Origin: JAHJQZ01 sp963675235 | GTDB taxonomy: Bacteria > Pseudomonadota > Alphaproteobacteria > Rhizobiales > Devosiaceae | Direction of reading: 5' to 3' | NCBI GenBank assembly: GCA_963675235.2 | Contig: CAXXFU010000005.1 | Coordinates: forward strand, 248,001-312,000 | DNA length: 64,000 nucleotides | In this document: piece by piece, positions 60,519 to 64,000 of the stretch | Position numbering within the stretch: the stretch's first letter is position 1 | Layout: the number at the start of each line of letters is the position of its first letter | Translations under genes and position numbers: made by a program | The notes under the pieces: generated by a model | Told to the model about the DNA's origin: nothing | The model's input: only the letters and a program-made list of their open reading frames with translations | Database searches by the model: none

Positions 60519-61384
60519 CGCTCAAATCGGGGATCTACACCGGTCTGGTCAGCCACCAGCGCCTGCGTCCGAGGCCGCACCGGCTGGCCTACCGGGTGTT
60601 TTCTCTGCTCGTCGATCTCGATGAGATCGAAACCCTCAAGTCGCGCCTGAAGCTGCTGCGTTTCGGCCGCCCCGGCATCATGTCCTTTCACGAAAAGGAC
60701 CACGGCGACGGCAAGGACCTGCGCGCATGGCTCCATGGCCAATTGCAGGACGCGGGGATCGAGGCAGACGGGCGGATTCAGCTTTTGTGCTATCCGCGCA
60801 TGTTCGGCTATGTCTTCAATCCGCTGAGCGTCTATTTCTGCCACGACCGGGACGACACACTGCGCGCCATCGTCTACGAGGTGCACAACACCTATGGCGA
60901 GCGCCATGCCTATGTGCTGCCGGCAGGGGATTCGGCAGCGATCGTCCGTCACGCCTGCGACAAGGCGTTTTTCGTCTCGCCGTTCATGCCGATGGCGTGT
61001 CGCTACAATTTCGCCATCCGGCCGCCGGGCGAGACCGTTCAGGTGCTGATCAACGAAGACGATGCCGAGGGACGTTTGCTGACGGCGAGCTTTTCCGGCA
61101 AGCACTCTCCCATCAGCGACAAGGCCCTGCTCAAAGCGCTCCTCGCCCATCCGCTGATGACGCTCAAGATCACCGTGGGCATCCATTTCGAGGCGATCAG
61201 GCTGTTGATGAAAGGGTTTCGCTTTTTCGATCATCCCCCTGGCGGCAGACCTGGAAACCGTTCAGATGCGCGGGGCCCTGACCATGGCGCGGGTGATGCG
61301 AAACAGCAGCGGATACGGCAGGAAGCTGAGGAGCCGCATGCCAAGGCTCAGCTGCCAGGGAAACGCGATCTCGAAACGGCGTGA
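60515..61384 (+). CDS. DUF1365 family protein with an extended tail antisense to the SDR gene
   Basis: 289 residues. Core features of DUF1365: YTGLVSHQRLRPRPHRLAYR, LLCYPRMFGYVFNPLSVYFC, AYVLPAGDSAAIVRHACDKA and FFVSPFMPMACRYNFAI. The domain usually ends near FRFFDHPPG (about residue 246). Here the frame continues for about 40 residues (ending KRDLETA) that overlap the 3' end of the convergent SDR gene by 123 bp and have no domain character. This suggests loss of the original stop codon. ATG 60515 overlaps the flavoprotein stop. Confidence 0.85.
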   Translation: MTLKSGIYTGLVSHQRLRPRPHRLAYRVFSLLVDLDEIETLKSRLKLLRFGRPGIMSFHEKDHGDGKDLRAWLHGQLQDAGIEADGRIQLLCYPRMFGYVFNPLSVYFCHDRDDTLRAIVYEVHNTYGERHAYVLPAGDSAAIVRHACDKAFFVSPFMPMACRYNFAIRPPGETVQVLINEDDAEGRLLTASFSGKHSPISDKALLKALLAHPLMTLKITVGIHFEAIRLLMKGFRFFDHPPGGRPGNRSDARGPDHGAGDAKQQRIRQEAEEPHAKAQLPGKRDLETA

Positions 61385-62029
61385 GCCAAGCCCGCGCAGG
61401 ATCTCCCTTACCGCCCTGTCCGGCGCGATGAGAAACGGCATTTCGAAGCTGTTGCGTCTGGTCAGCGGCGTATCGACGAATCCGGGACTGATGAGTTGCA
61501 GTTTGACGCCGGCGGCATCAAGCTCGGGCTTCATCGCCTCGCACAGGGCGATCAGGCCGGCCTTGCTCGCGGCATAGGCGCCGGCGGTCGGCAGGCCGCG
61601 ATAGCCGGCAAGCGAACCGACGACAGCAACGTGTCCCGCCTCGCGCCCAACCAGCAACGGCAGCACGGCGGCAAGGCAATTCGCCGTGCCGTGAAGATTG
61701 GTATCGACGACGCGGCGGAAGGTTTCGAGGTCGAACGAAGCGCCGCTGATTTCGGCATGGGTGCCGGCATTGAGGATGGCGACATCGATCGGGCCGAGCT
61801 GGGTCTCGATGTCACCGACCACCTGCCGCGCGGCATCGGCATCGGTGATGTCGAGCGGATAGACATGAAGCACCCCGCCCCGCCCTTCAGCCTCCGCAAC
61901 CAGCGTGTCGAGATCGTCACGCGTACGGGCGCTGGCGGCAACGATGTCGCCTGTGGCGGCAAGTTCGAGCGCCAAAGCACGCCCGATCCCTTTTCCCGCA
62001 CCGGTGATCCAGACAATTCGCTTGTTCAC
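61262..62029 (-). CDS. Short-chain dehydrogenase/reductase
   Basis: 255 residues, classical SDR. Cofactor motif TGAGKGIGRALA, NAG in AILNAGTH, and the catalytic Ser-Tyr-Lys set VGSLAGYRGLPTAGAYAASKAG. The extended C-terminal hydrophobic stretch (RLLSFLPYPLLFRITRAMVR) suggests a membrane-associated enzyme on lipid substrates, as in the SDRs that accompany RpoE modules. GTG 62029 is preceded by AGGAGAG. Its last 123 bp are overlapped antisense by the DUF1365 tail. Confidence 0.9.
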   Translation of the reverse strand: MNKRIVWITGAGKGIGRALALELAATGDIVAASARTRDDLDTLVAEAEGRGGVLHVYPLDITDADAARQVVGDIETQLGPIDVAILNAGTHAEISGASFDLETFRRVVDTNLHGTANCLAAVLPLLVGREAGHVAVVGSLAGYRGLPTAGAYAASKAGLIALCEAMKPELDAAGVKLQLISPGFVDTPLTRRNSFEMPFLIAPDRAVREILRGLGSRRFEIAFPWQLSLGMRLLSFLPYPLLFRITRAMVRAPRI

Positions 62030-62103
62030 GCACGCTCTCCTAAGTTCCTGTTATGAATACGAAGCAAATGCCCGTGCGGATCATGCGAGCGACGCACGTC
62101 GTG

Positions 62104-62581
62104 TTATGCATCGATCACCCTGAGGGCAGAGCTGTTTGACCCGAGCCCAAGCGCTTCGGCGTGATCGAGCGCGTTGGTGCCATGCTTCTGCTCGATGCGC
62201 TGCCTGAGCGAAGCTCTCTTTTCTCGTCGGCGACATAGATCGGGTCGTTGATGGCGCCCTCCTCGACCATGATGTCGACCGGCGCTATGGCGGCGAAGCC
62301 GTGATCTTCCATGGCCTCTTTGTGACTGGCCGTTTCGAAGCGCAATCCGCGAAAGGCGGTGTCGGACTCGACAATGGTACCATCGAGCGCCTGCACCAGA
62401 TCCTTGACCTTGGTCGGCGAGGAATAATAGTGGCCGCCCGGCCCGCCGGAGTGGAGCTTGACCGCGACCTTGCCGGCAAGGCTCCGCCTCACATCCACTT
62501 GCCGTAGATGTTCATCAGGCCGGCGCCGAGGGCGGGAGAAGATTTCTCGATGAACTCGCGACGTCCAATCTTGTCCGTCAT
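62104..62581 (-). pseudogene. DUF362-family protein, frameshifted and internally deleted
   Basis: Three pieces lie in different frames. ATG 62581, after a strong GGAGAG site, gives about 30 residues (MTDKIGRREFIEKSSPAL) ending at an early TGA. A second frame has the DUF362 core (GKVAVKLHSGGPGGHYYSSP, then GTIVESDTAFRGLRF and HGFAAIAPVDIMVEEG). A third frame carries the typical ending (RIEQKHGTNALDHAEALGLG, then SALRVIDA) to a TAA at 62104. Only about 155 of some 300 expected residues remain, so a central deletion is also likely. The intact gene would encode a DUF362 iron-sulfur-type protein. Confidence 0.75.
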
Positions 62582-62771
62582 TGTCGTCTCTCCTCTTCCA
62601 GCATCCAGACGATTTCGGTCGCCCGATGGGCCGCGCACGCCGAAGGCTCAAGCTGGCCCGTGACCGAGCGTCGGAGGTTGCGCCAGCAGGCTCCGGCTCG
62701 CCATCAGACCGGGGCAGCGCTTCAGCGTTCGCCTTTCGGCAAAACCGGAACGAGACGGTCTGGCGACGTGC

Positions 62772-63875
62772 TCAGTTGGCAGATCTGGAACTGGCCACCA
62801 GTTCGGACACCTTGATGTATCCCGCCCCCTGCGTGTCTCCATGGCTGAAGTAGACCTTGATCCACTCGCGGTCGTCCGTGACCTCGCTGATGTCGACAAG
62901 ATTGCCGACCCCGACCGTTCCCACGGCCTTCGAACTTGCCGACGGATCCGGCCGGACATTGACTGCCGAAACCAGTTGCCTGGTGTCGCCGAGCTTGAGA
63001 CCGAAGACCTCCAGGGTTTCGAGGGTCGATCCCGTGGATGCGCTATAGGTTCTGGCTGATGCGGTCGACGCCGCGCCGGCCTGCTTGACGTAGTGGAACA
63101 GCTCGTTGTCCTTGAATTCCCTCGGCACGGCGTCACTCGGGGTCTTGATCATCAGGTCGAACTTCACGCCCTGCCAGGCTGCCGTGTCACGTTCATAGTG
63201 ATAATAGGCCCGCTCTGGCTTGGTTGGCGGCGTGCAGCTCAATCTGAACCTGGCGTCATAGCTGCCTTTCTTGAGGTCCTTGAAGCCGTTGAAAGTAATG
63301 GTCTGTCCTGAGCCGATCTCCGCCCCTTTCTTCGAGGAGACGATCCAGACAACATCCTCATCGCCGATATTCATATAGCCCCAGCACGTCGTGTCTTCGC
63401 GCGCCGTCACCGAGACGTAGAAGCCATAGCGACCGTCGCCGTAGACGTTCAGGACGCCCTTGCCCAGGTATCGATACCAGTTGTCGCTGTCGTCATACTT
63501 CTTGTGCAGCGAGAAATGCATCGAGGACGGCGCGGCAAAGTAGAATGCCGCGTCCGGCTCCGTATCCGTTTCGACAAAGGGCAGTGCCCCGACCAGCCAT
63601 CCCGGCTTGGCAATTGTTCCGGACGGCGGGGCGATCGAGGCCGGCGCCATTCCTGTGCCCGTCCGATTGCCCGCTGCAAAACTGGTGCTCGGTGTCGCCG
63701 ATTCCGTCGGACGCGCTGTCGACGCGCGGAACTGGGCCTGCTCAAGCGCCGTCAGCCTGGCCTCGATCGATTTGAGGGCATCGAGGATGGCCTGGGTTTG
63801 CGCATCGGTTGTCTGGGCGAGCGTGGGCCCGCCGAGGGCGACGAGTGCCAGGAAAGCGATCAGAAGCTGTTTCAT
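62772..63875 (-). CDS. Secreted SH3b-domain protein of unknown function
   Basis: 367 residues. Signal peptide 1-20 (LLIAFLALVALGGPTLAQ), a short coiled coil at about 22-48 (AQTQAILDALKSIEARLTAL), a Ser/Thr/Pro linker to about 90, then a beta-rich central domain (PGWLVGALPFVETDTEPDAA, FYVSVTAREDTTCWGYMNIG) with two Cys. A C-terminal SH3b domain (SAVNVRPDPSASSKAVGTVG, WIKVYFSHGDTQGAGYIKVS) follows, of the kind that binds cell-wall peptides. Its ATG overlaps the stop of the upstream frame by 4 nt. I do not recognise the central domain. Confidence 0.8.
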   Translation of the reverse strand: MKQLLIAFLALVALGGPTLAQTTDAQTQAILDALKSIEARLTALEQAQFRASTARPTESATPSTSFAAGNRTGTGMAPASIAPPSGTIAKPGWLVGALPFVETDTEPDAAFYFAAPSSMHFSLHKKYDDSDNWYRYLGKGVLNVYGDGRYGFYVSVTAREDTTCWGYMNIGDEDVVWIVSSKKGAEIGSGQTITFNGFKDLKKGSYDARFRLSCTPPTKPERAYYHYERDTAAWQGVKFDLMIKTPSDAVPREFKDNELFHYVKQAGAASTASARTYSASTGSTLETLEVFGLKLGDTRQLVSAVNVRPDPSASSKAVGTVGVGNLVDISEVTDDREWIKVYFSHGDTQGAGYIKVSELVASSRSAN

Positions 63876-64000
63876 TTCACCACCACGATTGGGTTGGGGG
63901 CTTCCTGCGTCGCCGGTGCGACCGCGAAGCTGTCTTGGGTTGGGTTCTGAATGCCGGTTTCGACGATTGGGTTGGCCCCGCTGGCGGCATCGGGATCGGC
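63872..64000 (-). CDS. C-terminal end of an upstream gene, cut by the window edge
   Basis: An open frame of 42 codons runs from the window edge to a TGA that overlaps the SH3b gene ATG (ATGA), typical of coupled genes. The visible tail is Pro/Asn-rich and repeats the tetrapeptide NPIV twice (ANPIVETG, PNPIVVVK). No family can be assigned from so little. Confidence 0.55.
   Translation of the reverse strand, partial: ADPDAASGANPIVETGIQNPTQDSFAVAPATQEAPNPIVVVK

Overview
The window is GC-rich DNA (codon third positions mostly G/C) from an alphaproteobacterium, most likely a member of the Rhizobiales/Hyphomicrobiales. The clues are the high density of sugar ABC and TRAP transporters each paired with its own LacI-type regulator, an RpoE-ChrR stress module, a MASE1/CHASE hybrid signalling locus, and three copies of a roughly 100-bp palindromic intergenic repeat resembling the RIME-type elements of rhizobia. 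Species assignment is inference. I found no rRNA, tRNA, insertion sequence, CRISPR array or phage gene.

Layout. 1-3.8 kb: end of a GntR/FCD regulator, gabD, and an XRE-cupin/azlC/azlD branched-chain amino acid export operon with an 18-bp perfect palindrome in its promoter. 3.9-11.6 kb: a CUT1 sugar ABC operon with a VOC protein and a TIM-barrel isomerase, divergent from an aldo/keto reductase and a LacI regulator. 11.7-19.5 kb: a gluconate/aldonate block (IlvD/Edd dehydratase, three-component TRAP transporter, gluconokinase, GntR-like LacI repressor) and an enolase-superfamily sugar-acid dehydratase. 19.9-21.9 kb: an isolated pair, a Cas_NE0113-type CARF protein and a degenerate MYG1-family protein, with no CRISPR array or cas genes in view. 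22.1-29.5 kb: a ribose-type (CUT2) ABC operon, its LacI regulator, and a Gfo/Idh/MocA oxidoreductase plus sugar isomerase operon; both operons carry TGTAAA-type operators and so look like one regulon. 30-36 kb: a signalling island (MASE1-CHASE-PAS-PAS-PAS histidine kinase, two single-domain receivers, one Hpt-REC-REC protein).

36-47 kb: a pectin/rhamnogalacturonan utilisation operon (GH105 unsaturated glycuronyl hydrolase, KduI, an unrecognised 818-residue protein, CUT1 ABC transporter) with a divergent LacI regulator and an esterase. 47-54 kb: ugpBAEC followed by a convergent GH94-type glycoside phosphorylase. 54-57 kb: adhE. 57-62 kb: rpoE-chrR with its usual lipid/flavin neighbours (DUF2177, FAD oxidoreductase, DUF1365, SDR); a cyclopropane-fatty-acid synthase gene often seen in this module is not between them. 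62-64 kb: a wrecked DUF362 pseudogene and a secreted SH3-domain protein preceded by a truncated reading frame at the window edge.

Taken together, the region is an accessory carbohydrate-acquisition island: five binding-protein-dependent importers feed sugars, sugar acids and plant cell-wall oligomers to locally encoded oxidoreductases, dehydratases, isomerases and hydrolases, each block under a local repressor. The two least explained items are the CARF/MYG1 pair and the 818-residue protein in the pectin operon.
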